DNA from: an uncultured Treponema sp.
GTDB taxonomy: Bacteria; Spirochaetota; Spirochaetia; Treponematales; Treponemataceae
Assembly: GCA_937894335.1 (NCBI GenBank)
Contig: CALCRU010000010.1
Coordinates: 1 to 10,855 of the forward strand
Direction of reading: 5' to 3'
Length of the DNA: 10,855 bases
Below, one piece after another: positions 1 to 7,104 of the stretch. The notes beneath the pieces are model-generated. The model did not search any database. It saw only the letters and a program-made list of their open reading frames with translations, and was not told the origin of the DNA. Position 1 is the first letter of the stretch; every line of letters begins with the position of its first letter. A program made the position numbers and the translations under genes.

Positions 1-41
1 AAGACGCTGGACCTTATTTCTCTGTTATCCGTTCCGCTCAT
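1..41 (-). CDS. Possible 5' end of a divergent gene (partial, alternative reading)
   Basis: On the minus strand an ATG at 41-39 is preceded by AAGGAG at 51-46, four bases away, which is a reasonable if slightly short ribosome-binding arrangement. The frame stays open to the window edge and would start MSGTDNREIRSSV. Too little is visible to name a product. If real, this gene diverges from the XRE regulator and 42-390 is a shared upstream region. It competes with the plus-strand reading of 1-69. Confidence 0.35.
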   Translation of the reverse strand, partial: MSGTDNREIRSSV

Positions 42-69
42 CTTTCTCCTTGCAGGCACAGGTGGCTAG
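1..69 (+). CDS. Possible 3' end of an upstream gene (partial, alternative reading)
   Basis: Frame 1 is open from the window edge to a TAG at 67-69. It would encode the last 22 residues of a protein, with a hydrophobic stretch (LDLISLLSVPLIFLLAG) that could be the end of a membrane segment. Nothing identifies the family. It conflicts with an equally plausible minus-strand gene start at 41. At this length an open frame carries little weight, so at most one of the two is likely real. Confidence 0.3.
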   Translation, partial: KTLDLISLLSVPLIFLLAGTGG

Positions 70-78
70 CGCGCCCCC

Positions 79-157
79 TTACCCTTGCATGCAGACGGTC
101 AGCATACACCGCTGCCACCTTACCCTGCAGACATACAGTTACCCTGTAGACATACAG
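79..157. repeat. Short tandem repeat, about 19-bp unit
   Basis: Two adjacent 19-bp copies, 120-138 and 139-157, read TTACCCTGYAGACATACAG and differ at one base (C/T). A degenerate third relative, TTACCCTTGCATGCAGAC, lies at 79-96. The second copy with its flank (130-157) matches 10781-10808 at the other end of the window at 22 of 28 positions in the same orientation, so this looks like a decayed fragment of the same repeat family. Confidence 0.7.
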
Positions 158-175
158 TCGCCCCACAGGGTAAGG
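118..175. repeat. 10-bp perfect inverted repeat enclosing the tandem copies
   Basis: CCTTACCCTG at 118-127 is the exact reverse complement of CAGGGTAAGG at 166-175, with 38 bases between. The right arm is followed by TTTATTC, a weak T-run, so it could act as a terminator for a plus-strand gene ending at 69. The long loop makes an efficient intrinsic terminator unlikely; repeat-derived structure is the alternative. Confidence 0.5.
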
Positions 176-258
176 TTTATTCTTGTGCCTGCATATATTT
201 AATATGAACGGAATTGCAAAAAGTGCTATAAAACAGGATGAAGTCGGAAAAAAAGTAC

Positions 259-295
259 CTCTTAAAAGTGAGTTTTATATATTCACCTTTAAGAG
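259..295. promoter_or_regulatory. 13-bp imperfect hairpin upstream of the XRE gene
   Basis: CTCTTAAAAGTGA (259-271) pairs with TCACCTTTAAGAG (283-295) at 12 of 13 positions (only A267/C287 fails), around an 11-base AT-rich loop. It lies about 95 bases upstream of the start codon. It could be an operator dyad, a structured leader or part of a small RNA; no long T-run follows, so a terminator is less likely. Confidence 0.5.
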
Positions 296-378
296 CGCAC
301 TTCAAATATATAAAGTTTTCGTGCAACTGTATCAATTGTGTAGTCATAAGTGTAAGAATAACCTGTACTAGTCATAAT

Positions 379-384
379 TATACT
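379..384 (+). promoter_or_regulatory. -10-like box immediately before the XRE start codon
   Basis: TATACT lies exactly six bases before the ATG at 391, so a normal start site would fall at or next to the A of the ATG. No good -35 is visible 16-18 bases upstream (GAATAA at the 17-bp position). The direct repeat TAGTCATAA (341-349, 369-377) abuts this box and is a candidate operator for autoregulation. Confidence 0.45.
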
Positions 385-390
385 GAGAAT

Positions 391-672
391 ATGAGCGATT
401 ATGTCGATGAATTCAGGGGAAACATAAAGTACTACCGTGAACAGAGGAACATTTCGCAAACCCAACTGGCAATTTCCTGCGACTGTGGAACCGGCACCAT
501 AGGGGGCATAGAATCTGGAAAGGCAAAACCTTCATTCGACATGATTGTACGGATTGCCGAAGCGCTACAGGTTTCCCCAGCAGACCTTTTCGTAAGGGAC
601 GCCACAAAATCAAAATCCCAAATCAAGACGGAACTAAAGGATAAATTTTCAGACTTCCTCCTTTCACTCTAG
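391..672 (+). CDS. XRE-family helix-turn-helix transcriptional regulator
   Basis: This 93-residue protein is essentially one Cro/C1-type (HTH_3) DNA-binding domain at about residues 9-66. It has the family pattern of helix 1 (FRGNIKYYREQRNISQTQLA), a recognition region (GTGTIGGIESGKAKPS) and IVRIAEALQVSPADLF, followed by a short lysine-rich tail. It has no ligand or oligomerisation domain, so a small repressor is the simplest role. The frame could extend to an ATG at 238, but those 51 residues look non-coding and cover a hairpin. ATG 391 is chosen because the HTH fold starts right after it. No Shine-Dalgarno is present; TATACT lies 6 bases upstream, suggesting a leaderless message. The next gene starts 56 bases downstream behind its own promoter. 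Its targets are unknown; the neighbours and itself are the obvious guesses. Confidence 0.88.
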   Translation: MSDYVDEFRGNIKYYREQRNISQTQLAISCDCGTGTIGGIESGKAKPSFDMIVRIAEALQVSPADLFVRDATKSKSQIKTELKDKFSDFLLSL

Positions 673-689
673 CTCCACCTCGCAACTCA

Positions 690-718
690 TTGCAGATTTA
701 CAAAATATATTCTATAAT
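690..718 (+). promoter_or_regulatory. Promoter for the DUF2804-like gene
   Basis: TTGCAG (690-695), a 17-base spacer and a consensus TATAAT (713-718) precede the ATG at 729. A second overlapping TATAAT lies at 718-723. A start site at about 725-730 leaves little or no leader. This suggests the DUF2804 and 675-residue genes can be transcribed independently of the XRE gene. Confidence 0.65.
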
Positions 719-728
719 ATAATTCTAT

Positions 729-1799
729 ATGTACATGCGTCCGGTAAGCGACAGTCCAGAACACCTCATCAAAAACGGAAAACCTCTGTTTGGAACATAC
801 AGGGGACATACAGAACGACTTGACATTAGAGGCGTTAAATATCCCTATGGAACTTTTCCCTTGCCTACATTTATTACAAATCTGCGCATAAAGAGCAGAC
901 TTTCTTACTTTTTTTCAGTTGGTGAATACATTGGATGTTTAGACATTTTTGACGCAAAGGTAATAGGATTTGCAGAAGTCTGCTTTTGGAACACACAAAC
1001 CAAGCAACGATTTGTCTACCGAAGCCTTATGGGTCTAAGAAAACGACTTGTTCCCCACAAACTTACCACTGCCGCAACAGTCTGCTACAAAAAGTCGCGC
1101 TACATCAGAATAAACTGGGACAGGGAAAACGACAGGCTTTCCATTATCTTTTCGTTAAAGGGTGACGCCCACAGGCCTTCCTCACGGGCAGCACTTCTGT
1201 CCCACTTTAGCGCAATGCCTAACTCAGAGCTGTTGTGCGTAACACCTTCGCCCACAATGCGCCGATGTTCAGCCTCTTATGTTACAGCCCTTCCCCTACA
1301 TGGTGCCGTTACCGTTCAGGGTGCAAAGGAAGCGCCCCATACCATGCCTGATGCCGACGGTTTTGCATTCTTTGAAATAAACCGAGTGTACATGCGCTTT
1401 AAGTCCCACGGAGAATTTCTTACCGCATTCGGCACAAGTGCAGAAGGACGCTCAGTTCAGTTTAGAATTGCCGCAAGTTCCCAAGATGCAGTTGACCCTG
1501 ACAAGTACAACAGCAATGTTCTCTTTTGCGACGGAGAGGCAACTCCCCTTCCCCCTGTTGTCATTACTCATCCCTATGGTATAATGAACGAATGGATTAT
1601 TCAGGATACGGAAAACATGGTTGACCTTACTTTTACACCAGTTTCCGAAAATCTGAACAAAATAAGCGTCTTCGTTTTAAGGACTCAGTATCACACCATT
1701 TACGGAACGCTTGAAGGTGTCCTCCGCAATTCCAAAGGTGAAAAAATCAGCCTTAAGAATTTCCCAGGACTTATAAAGAAGTATTTAATCCGCTTGTAA
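729..1799 (+). CDS. DUF2804 family protein (function unknown)
   Basis: The 356 residues fit the DUF2804 family in length and in C-terminal pattern: an NxNxLFxDG element (N261-G269), DLTFTP (299-304), then IYGTLEG, a KGEKISLKNFPG stretch and the chain end. The N-terminal part also follows the family (KPLFGTYRG early; LRIKSRLSYFFSVGEYIGCLDIFDAKVIGFAEVCF around 53-86). The assignment is from remembered family pattern, not a search. No signal peptide or membrane segment is visible, so it is probably cytosolic, and no biochemical role is established to my knowledge. The first codons are M-Y-M; ATG 729 and ATG 735 are both possible and neither has a Shine-Dalgarno, in line with a near-leaderless message from the TATAAT at 713-718. 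The next gene begins 16 bases after the stop and shares its transcript. Confidence 0.8.
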   Translation: MYMRPVSDSPEHLIKNGKPLFGTYRGHTERLDIRGVKYPYGTFPLPTFITNLRIKSRLSYFFSVGEYIGCLDIFDAKVIGFAEVCFWNTQTKQRFVYRSLMGLRKRLVPHKLTTAATVCYKKSRYIRINWDRENDRLSIIFSLKGDAHRPSSRAALLSHFSAMPNSELLCVTPSPTMRRCSASYVTALPLHGAVTVQGAKEAPHTMPDADGFAFFEINRVYMRFKSHGEFLTAFGTSAEGRSVQFRIAASSQDAVDPDKYNSNVLFCDGEATPLPPVVITHPYGIMNEWIIQDTENMVDLTFTPVSENLNKISVFVLRTQYHTIYGTLEGVLRNSKGEKISLKNFPGLIKKYLIRL

Positions 1800-1805
1800 A
1801 GGAGG
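1798..1805 (+). promoter_or_regulatory. Ribosome-binding site overlapping the upstream stop codon
   Basis: AAAGGAGG includes the last two bases of the DUF2804 stop codon and lies 10 bases before ATG 1816. It fixes the start of the 675-residue gene and indicates translational coupling within one operon. It contrasts with the missing site at the transcript-leading genes. Confidence 0.8.
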
Positions 1806-1815
1806 CAGGCTAACT

Positions 1816-3843
1816 ATGGCAGACGACCATCCAAAGCGCACCCTTGAGCCGGGAACAATAGACCGCACACGACGCAACATAGGCGCAATAGGCAAGGACG
1901 AAGCAGAAGCCCTTTCCAAAAAGCTAGGAGGAGAAATTCTTCAGGAACGCTCTGTGCCCTCAAGCACTCCCATGCCAACACGAAAATCTTACGCAACAAG
2001 CCCTTCAGTCAAGGCTTCAGGACTCAGTTCTGCCGACATAGCGGCAAAAAGTGCAGCCCTAACCGCGACATCAAATTTATCAAATAAACCGAGTACTACA
2101 GTGAACCAGATTGTAACCACCCCAAAGAAAAAGACAGAGGACGGACTTCCAGAACTGCCCGCCCATGATTTAAAGCTCATCGACAAACTGATGATGTCAG
2201 ACGAATACGGCATAAAGCAGAGTTGGGGTCCCCTTACCTTCCTCTTCCGCCTGTCACCAAAAAACCGCGAAAAAATTACCAAGCGATTTACAAACTACAC
2301 CATGCAAAAACATGTGGAGCACATGCAGGTTTTTATTACGACACTTAAGTCTTTCATGATTACCGCCCCAGATTCCTACAAGGTAAAAATTGCAAGCGAC
2401 AGTGACCTTAAGTTTAAGTTCCTGCGCACCGTAGGAAAGTGGCAGCTCCGCGACATAAAGGTAATAGCCATAGACTTTGAGCACGCACAAGAAACCACAG
2501 TTGCAATGCTGGTTCCCTTTACAAAGGCAATTTACCGTCAGCTCCTTACAGTATACTATATTGGAGAACAACAAGTTCCAGCACTCATAAAGGATGTATA
2601 CAACGACCTTACAGCCTACCCCGATGCAGACCTAAAAAAACTTCAGCAGCTAGCAAAGCAGGGCATTACGGAATGGCTTTATGTTCACAATCAGATTATA
2701 AAGGGAATGTATCCCCTTCTGATGCGCATGTGCACCTCCCAGTACGAAGCCTTCCCTCAGTTCTTTACAGACCAGATTGCAAACATTCTGCAGTTCCTTA
2801 ACCTTACCAAGTTCGACCTCCTTCTTCCCGAAAAGAAAAAGAAGCAGGAAGATCCCAAGGCTGCCGCCGAAAAAGAAAAAAAGAAGCAAGAAGAACAGCA
2901 TGTTGCAGGAAAAAAAGACGAACTAGTCAACACTGGACTTAAGATTCTTGAACAGCTCTTCCCCGAAGCAGGATTTTCTCATCTAGACAATCACCCCGAC
3001 ATGTATCCCTACTTCCAGCCGCTTTACAATTTCGGAGACGGATTCAATGTACTGCATCCCGAAAACGGACTCCAGGTTACTGTGGTTCTTCTTCGCATCA
3101 TAGAAGACCTTCTGCAGGGGTGCCGTAACATAGACTTTAACTTTGGCGCTGATGAAAAACTTTCTGCGTTAAAGGACAACATAAACACTGCAATGTCTGA
3201 ATGGGCATCTTACCGTGAAGATTTGTTTGACAAGCGGTACGGAGACTATCTGCGAAATTTTGTAAACCAGCTGTATTCTCAGAATGACTGGGACAAGAGC
3301 CAGTACGGAAAGGAATCTCTTACCAACATTTTGTGGCGAACAAAGTATTACTTCCTTCCAAACTTTAACTTTACCCAGATTCTTCTAAACAAGCCCAGCA
3401 ACGACAATCCCTACAAACCTCTTGCTGCAAGAACAGACTACATGAAAACTTCACTTTCTTTAATCGTAAAACGAATAGACGAAAATGCTGAAGGACAAAA
3501 GCCAGTTCTTGGAGTAATGAACCCATGGGAAAGATATCAGTTTGACATTCCCAACACAATCTCAAAGAGGCTTGATGTTCTGCTGGGTGCAAAGAGGCAG
3601 ACAAACACTTCTGCAACAAATGCAAACCTAATTAAATACACGCTTTGTATTGTTTCGGTTCTTGACTGGTGGGTAAACAATCCCCAGAGTCCTGCCTACA
3701 CGACAAACGCAATGCACATCTACCGCATTTCAGAAAAGGACGGAGGACCTGCATTCTCTGCTCCTGTGCGCTCAGACCAGAACCAGCTGTTTGCTGCTGC
3801 CGTTAAACGCGCCATTGCGGCTCGTCAGGGTGGTGCAAAGTAA
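1816..3843 (+). CDS. Uncharacterised 675-residue protein
   Basis: I do not recognise the family. The start is set by AAAGGAGG 10 bases upstream. Residues 1 to about 110 are rich in S, T, A, K and P and look disordered. Residues about 115-335 look like a helical globular domain (e.g. WGPLTFLFRLSPKNREKITK, then long amphipathic helices with many Y, L and Q). Residues 339-369 form a highly charged K/E/Q linker (EKKKKQED...EKEKKKQEEQ), probably a single exposed helix or coiled coil. Residues about 370-675 form a second helical domain rich in aromatic residues. No signal peptide, membrane segment or catalytic motif is apparent, so a cytosolic structural or scaffold role is possible but unproven. 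It follows the DUF2804-like gene by 16 bases in one operon. It ends 15 bases before the convergent lipoprotein gene with no visible terminator. Confidence 0.85.
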   Translation: MADDHPKRTLEPGTIDRTRRNIGAIGKDEAEALSKKLGGEILQERSVPSSTPMPTRKSYATSPSVKASGLSSADIAAKSAALTATSNLSNKPSTTVNQIVTTPKKKTEDGLPELPAHDLKLIDKLMMSDEYGIKQSWGPLTFLFRLSPKNREKITKRFTNYTMQKHVEHMQVFITTLKSFMITAPDSYKVKIASDSDLKFKFLRTVGKWQLRDIKVIAIDFEHAQETTVAMLVPFTKAIYRQLLTVYYIGEQQVPALIKDVYNDLTAYPDADLKKLQQLAKQGITEWLYVHNQIIKGMYPLLMRMCTSQYEAFPQFFTDQIANILQFLNLTKFDLLLPEKKKKQEDPKAAAEKEKKKQEEQHVAGKKDELVNTGLKILEQLFPEAGFSHLDNHPDMYPYFQPLYNFGDGFNVLHPENGLQVTVVLLRIIEDLLQGCRNIDFNFGADEKLSALKDNINTAMSEWASYREDLFDKRYGDYLRNFVNQLYSQNDWDKSQYGKESLTNILWRTKYYFLPNFNFTQILLNKPSNDNPYKPLAARTDYMKTSLSLIVKRIDENAEGQKPVLGVMNPWERYQFDIPNTISKRLDVLLGAKRQTNTSATNANLIKYTLCIVSVLDWWVNNPQSPAYTTNAMHIYRISEKDGGPAFSAPVRSDQNQLFAAAVKRAIAARQGGAK

Positions 3844-3858
3844 GCAAAACATTCTGCC

Positions 3859-5523
3859 CTATTCCACATCCCAAAGTTCAAGTTGCTTGTGGATTAGGGC
3901 GGTTACTTCCCTTCCCGCATCTTCCATTCCCATTGCAACAAGTTGTTCAGTCATGCTGTTCCAAATTGAATCAAATTCTTCAGGCTCAGAAACAATGCAT
4001 TGAATCAGCATTTTCTTTACAAGTTCATCAGCTACAAGAACCTTATCGTTAAGTTCCTTAGGAAAAGTATACAGCCACAACTGACCGCTCACAGGCTTTT
4101 CCAAAACAGAAGGCTGAGGAAACAAGTCTATCCACATGCTTACACCATATTTACTTAGCGTTTCCTTTTCAACAGGAAGATAGCGTTCGATTATGTTGGG
4201 CTTTGTGTCTCGCATTATGCTGTCGCCGTTAGAGTCAACCGCATTTTTTCCATACTGAGGAAATGGATAAATCCACTTGCCCACGCCAGTCTGTGCTGAA
4301 TAGTCTGGGTCAGACTTCTGCCGCTCCAAGTCTTCGGGAGTAACAACCCTCTGTCCTTTTTCTACTGTGTAGTTTACGCCTTCAATTCCCCAGTTGATTA
4401 AAATCTGAGCCTCTTGGGAACACATCCAGTCCATAAACTTAAAAGCCCGTATAACATCCTTGCAGTCTTTTGAAATGCTTATTCCCCATCCGCCGGTGTA
4501 GCCAAAGTCGGTAAGGGCCGGATCCTTGTAGGATGGGTCTGCAACAATGGGAATGTATGCGTAGGTTCTGTCTTCAAGTCCGTTAGCCACCATCTGCTTT
4601 CTAACTTCCGTATATCCCCATGAGGGATAGGAAATTCCCAGCACCCTGCCCGAAGCAATTTTTGACTTCCACATTTCTTCTGTCTGGGTAAAAGATTCAG
4701 GGTCAAGCGTTCCGTCGTGATAAAGTTCGTTAAGCCAACGATAGTAAAGCGACATGTCGGGATTAAGAAATTTATACTGAGCATTTTTTGTCTCATTGTC
4801 TACAATCCACTGTCCGTTATCAGGCAAACCAATTACATAGTTTCCAGCATTTCCCAAACCTACATACCAGAGCGAGCCTTCTGTCAAAAGCGAAAGACCT
4901 ATTGTCTTCTGTCCGTTTACCGTAGGATTTTTTGCAAGGTAGGCCCTAAGGGCATTTGCATAATCGTCAAGTGTTTTTATTTTTGGATACCCCAGTTCCT
5001 TTAAAACAGCGTGCTGAATTTGCAGTGTGCCAGAAGTTTCAAGAACCCTGTTCCTAACTTCATAAGTTCCAAATGAATAAATGTGTCCGTCACTATGTTT
5101 TAGTTTTGAAAGTTCCGAACCGTAAAGGCGCTTCATGTTTTCGCCATATTTTTCTATAAGATTTATAACAGTTCCGTCAGGACTTTCCCATGCATCTAGA
5201 GCCACAACCGCATGAGCGTCTATCAACTTTGTTAAGTCTCCCTTTACATATAGAAGGTCGTCATAGTTTCCGCCTGCAATCATAAGAGGAACAGCAAGAC
5301 TGTCACTGGCATGACTTTCACGAATATCTAGCGTAACTCCAGTTCTTTCAGTAATTCTTTTTGCAACAGGATCATCAAAAGAAAGATTTGCAGAACCATC
5401 GGAAGAAAAAAAAGTAAAAGTAATGGGATTGTAAATTGACAGGTCTTCCTCTGAAATTCTATTTCTGCACGAAACAAAACAAAGTGCCGCAAAAAAAACG
5501 CATGCAAAATTTCGCACCTTCAT
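3859..5523 (-). CDS. Extracellular solute-binding lipoprotein (LplA-like, ABC importer type)
   Basis: The 554 residues begin with a lipoprotein signal: K2 and R4, a hydrophobic core, then FVSC with the lipid-modified cysteine at 19, a relaxed lipobox typical of spirochaetes. The mature part resembles the large (over 500 residue) family 1 carbohydrate-binding proteins of the Bacillus/Paenibacillus LplA-YtcQ group: PVAKRITERTGVTLDIRES near the N-terminus, an IAGGNYDDLLYVKGD element, and MDWMCSQEAQILINWGIEG (about 364-382) near the hinge. Such proteins deliver oligosaccharides or polysaccharide fragments to LplB/YtcP-type permeases; the ligand here cannot be read from sequence. ATG 5523 follows AAAGGAGGAG (5540-5531) by seven bases. 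That site is encoded inside the last codons of the response regulator, whose stop is two bases away. No permease genes are adjacent, so the protein may partly serve as a sensor partner of the kinase. Confidence 0.9.
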   Translation of the reverse strand: MKVRNFACVFFAALCFVSCRNRISEEDLSIYNPITFTFFSSDGSANLSFDDPVAKRITERTGVTLDIRESHASDSLAVPLMIAGGNYDDLLYVKGDLTKLIDAHAVVALDAWESPDGTVINLIEKYGENMKRLYGSELSKLKHSDGHIYSFGTYEVRNRVLETSGTLQIQHAVLKELGYPKIKTLDDYANALRAYLAKNPTVNGQKTIGLSLLTEGSLWYVGLGNAGNYVIGLPDNGQWIVDNETKNAQYKFLNPDMSLYYRWLNELYHDGTLDPESFTQTEEMWKSKIASGRVLGISYPSWGYTEVRKQMVANGLEDRTYAYIPIVADPSYKDPALTDFGYTGGWGISISKDCKDVIRAFKFMDWMCSQEAQILINWGIEGVNYTVEKGQRVVTPEDLERQKSDPDYSAQTGVGKWIYPFPQYGKNAVDSNGDSIMRDTKPNIIERYLPVEKETLSKYGVSMWIDLFPQPSVLEKPVSGQLWLYTFPKELNDKVLVADELVKKMLIQCIVSEPEEFDSIWNSMTEQLVAMGMEDAGREVTALIHKQLELWDVE

Positions 5524-5525
5524 TT

Positions 5526-7103
5526 TTATTCTCCTCCTTTTGATTTTTTAAATTCCTTTGGCGTCATGTTGGTATGTTTTTTAAACTTAAGATAGAAGTA
5601 GTCCGTATTGCTGTAGCCCACAACTTTTGAAATTTCGTAAATCTTTAGGTCGCTTGTAGCAAGAAGATTTTTTGCCTGCTCTATACGGATTATATCAAGA
5701 TAAGTGTTAAAAGGAACACCTGTGTACTCTTTAAATTTTTTTCCAAGATATGCACTGTTGCAGTTGAACAGGTCTCCCAACAGTTCAAGTTTTAGTTCGG
5801 TGTCGTAATGTGTCTTAACATACTGAATCACCTTAAGGATTGTAGAACTTGCGGTATTTGAAGTAAATGATTCTGCAAGGCCAACGGTAAAGTCTTCTAC
5901 AATCTTTATCATTTCGTCAAAATAGTTCTGGGTGTAAATAAGGTTTACCAAATCCAAAGCGGGAACAGTATCAAGTTCTTTTTCGGGATGACGGGCATGA
6001 ACTGAATTCTGAGTTTCTACAATGAATGCCATGCACATCTTTTTTATTTCGTCTATTGAAATTACACTGGACTTAAGCCATTTTTTAAAGTTTGCAAGAA
6101 GCGCATTAATTTTCTGCAGGTCGTAAATTTCTATGTACTGGGTAAGTTCCGGTATGGCAGAAAGATATTTGTTTATATTAAAGTCATCGGGTCGTTTTCC
6201 AAGACGCAAAGATGCATATTCGTCCGCTTCCAAATCTTCCTGCGTTATAAAAAATTTTTGGGTATAGAAAAAGAGTTGGCTGTAAAGTCTTTTTGCCTGA
6301 GTGTAACTTTTTAGTCCTCCTTCAAGACCTTCAAACTTATGTCCCAAAGACGCAATGGCACCTCCTCCCGTTTTATTTTTCTGCAGGCGAGTACACAGTC
6401 TGTCTAAATGCCTTAAGACAGTTTCTTCTCCTTCGTTTGTAAACACAGCAACAAACATTCCGTCCATTAAAAAAGAAAAATGATTTACATAAACAAAGCA
6501 GTCGTCAAAGGCAATCTGTAAACTTTGAACTTCGTTAGAAAAGCCCACAAGTTCAAGAGAAATTATTGCAACCTGATAAAAGTTATGCTGATTTTTTTCT
6601 TCTGCAAAACCGTCTTCAACCGCTCCGTACAGGAACATCTGTTTAAAGCCCTGAGCAATCTCTTCCCTTTCTGCGGAACTTCGAAGAGATTCTGCTTCTG
6701 CTTCCTTTTGAATGTCGTTTTTTATATCGCGGATTTTGTCTTCCAGTTCGTCTTCATCAACAGGCTTTACAATGTAACCCTTTGCACCAAAGTTGATTGC
6801 CTTCTTTGCAAATTCAAAATCGCTGTAACCAGAAAGTATAAGAAACTTTGGCTTCTGTGACTGTGGCCTAGAGGAATTGTAAACACTTTCAAGAACATCT
6901 ATGCCGGTCTTTCTGGGCATGTTTATGTCAAGCAGAACAATGTTGGGCGACAGTTCTTCTATTCTTTCTAGAACCTCGTCACCGCTGGAAGCTTCACCGC
7001 AAATAGTGCATCCCAACTTTTCCCAGTCAATTATTTTTTCTAAACCATGACGGACAATTTCTTCATCATCCGCAATAAGAACTTTAAGTTTCTGCTCGCT
7101 CAT
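5526..7103 (-). CDS. AraC-type response regulator (YesN-like)
   Basis: The 525 residues have an N-terminal CheY-like receiver (about 1-125) with the acidic pair D12/D13, phospho-acceptor D59 in LLDINMP, S91 and K113 in VKP, all the key switch residues. A long middle linker (about 130-415) follows. The C-terminal AraC/XylS domain (about 420-520) has two helix-turn-helix units, near 438-462 and 488-515 (YEISKVVGYSNTDYFYLKFK). This is the YesN architecture, usually activating transport or glycan-use genes when phosphorylated by a YesM kinase. An ATG exists at 7118 inside the kinase gene, but ATG 7103 is preferred because GGAGAA (7116-7111) lies seven bases before it and the receiver starts straight after. 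The kinase stop is one base upstream, so translation is coupled. The last codons (KGGE) double as the ribosome-binding site for the lipoprotein gene. Confidence 0.94.
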   Translation of the reverse strand: MSEQKLKVLIADDEEIVRHGLEKIIDWEKLGCTICGEASSGDEVLERIEELSPNIVLLDINMPRKTGIDVLESVYNSSRPQSQKPKFLILSGYSDFEFAKKAINFGAKGYIVKPVDEDELEDKIRDIKNDIQKEAEAESLRSSAEREEIAQGFKQMFLYGAVEDGFAEEKNQHNFYQVAIISLELVGFSNEVQSLQIAFDDCFVYVNHFSFLMDGMFVAVFTNEGEETVLRHLDRLCTRLQKNKTGGGAIASLGHKFEGLEGGLKSYTQAKRLYSQLFFYTQKFFITQEDLEADEYASLRLGKRPDDFNINKYLSAIPELTQYIEIYDLQKINALLANFKKWLKSSVISIDEIKKMCMAFIVETQNSVHARHPEKELDTVPALDLVNLIYTQNYFDEMIKIVEDFTVGLAESFTSNTASSTILKVIQYVKTHYDTELKLELLGDLFNCNSAYLGKKFKEYTGVPFNTYLDIIRIEQAKNLLATSDLKIYEISKVVGYSNTDYFYLKFKKHTNMTPKEFKKSKGGE

Positions 7104-7104
7104 A

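Larger units (their letters stand above)
176..390. other. AT-rich non-coding region before the XRE gene
   Basis: No convincing gene is present. Two open frames (183-371, and an in-frame extension of the XRE gene back to 238) have low-complexity, K/I/Y/C-rich translations and no good ribosome-binding site. The stretch contains a strong hairpin (259-295), a 9-bp direct repeat (TAGTCATAA at 341-349 and 369-377) and a -10-like box at 379-384, which fits a regulatory region. Confidence 0.6.

Noticed and set aside
183..371. 62-codon open frame upstream of the XRE gene
   Set aside because: The translation is low complexity and rich in K, C and I, there is no ribosome-binding site, and it overlaps the hairpin at 259-295.
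238..390. Upstream ATG giving a 144-residue XRE protein
   Set aside because: The 51 extra residues look non-coding and cover the hairpin and -10-like box; the HTH domain fits the start at 391.
2254..2901. Minus-strand open frames opposite the 675-residue gene
   Set aside because: They are frame shadows with F/L/C-rich translations lying opposite K/E-rich coding sequence, without ribosome-binding sites.
4479..5004. Open frames on both strands within the lipoprotein gene
   Set aside because: They are shadows of a clearly conserved binding protein, with no family features.
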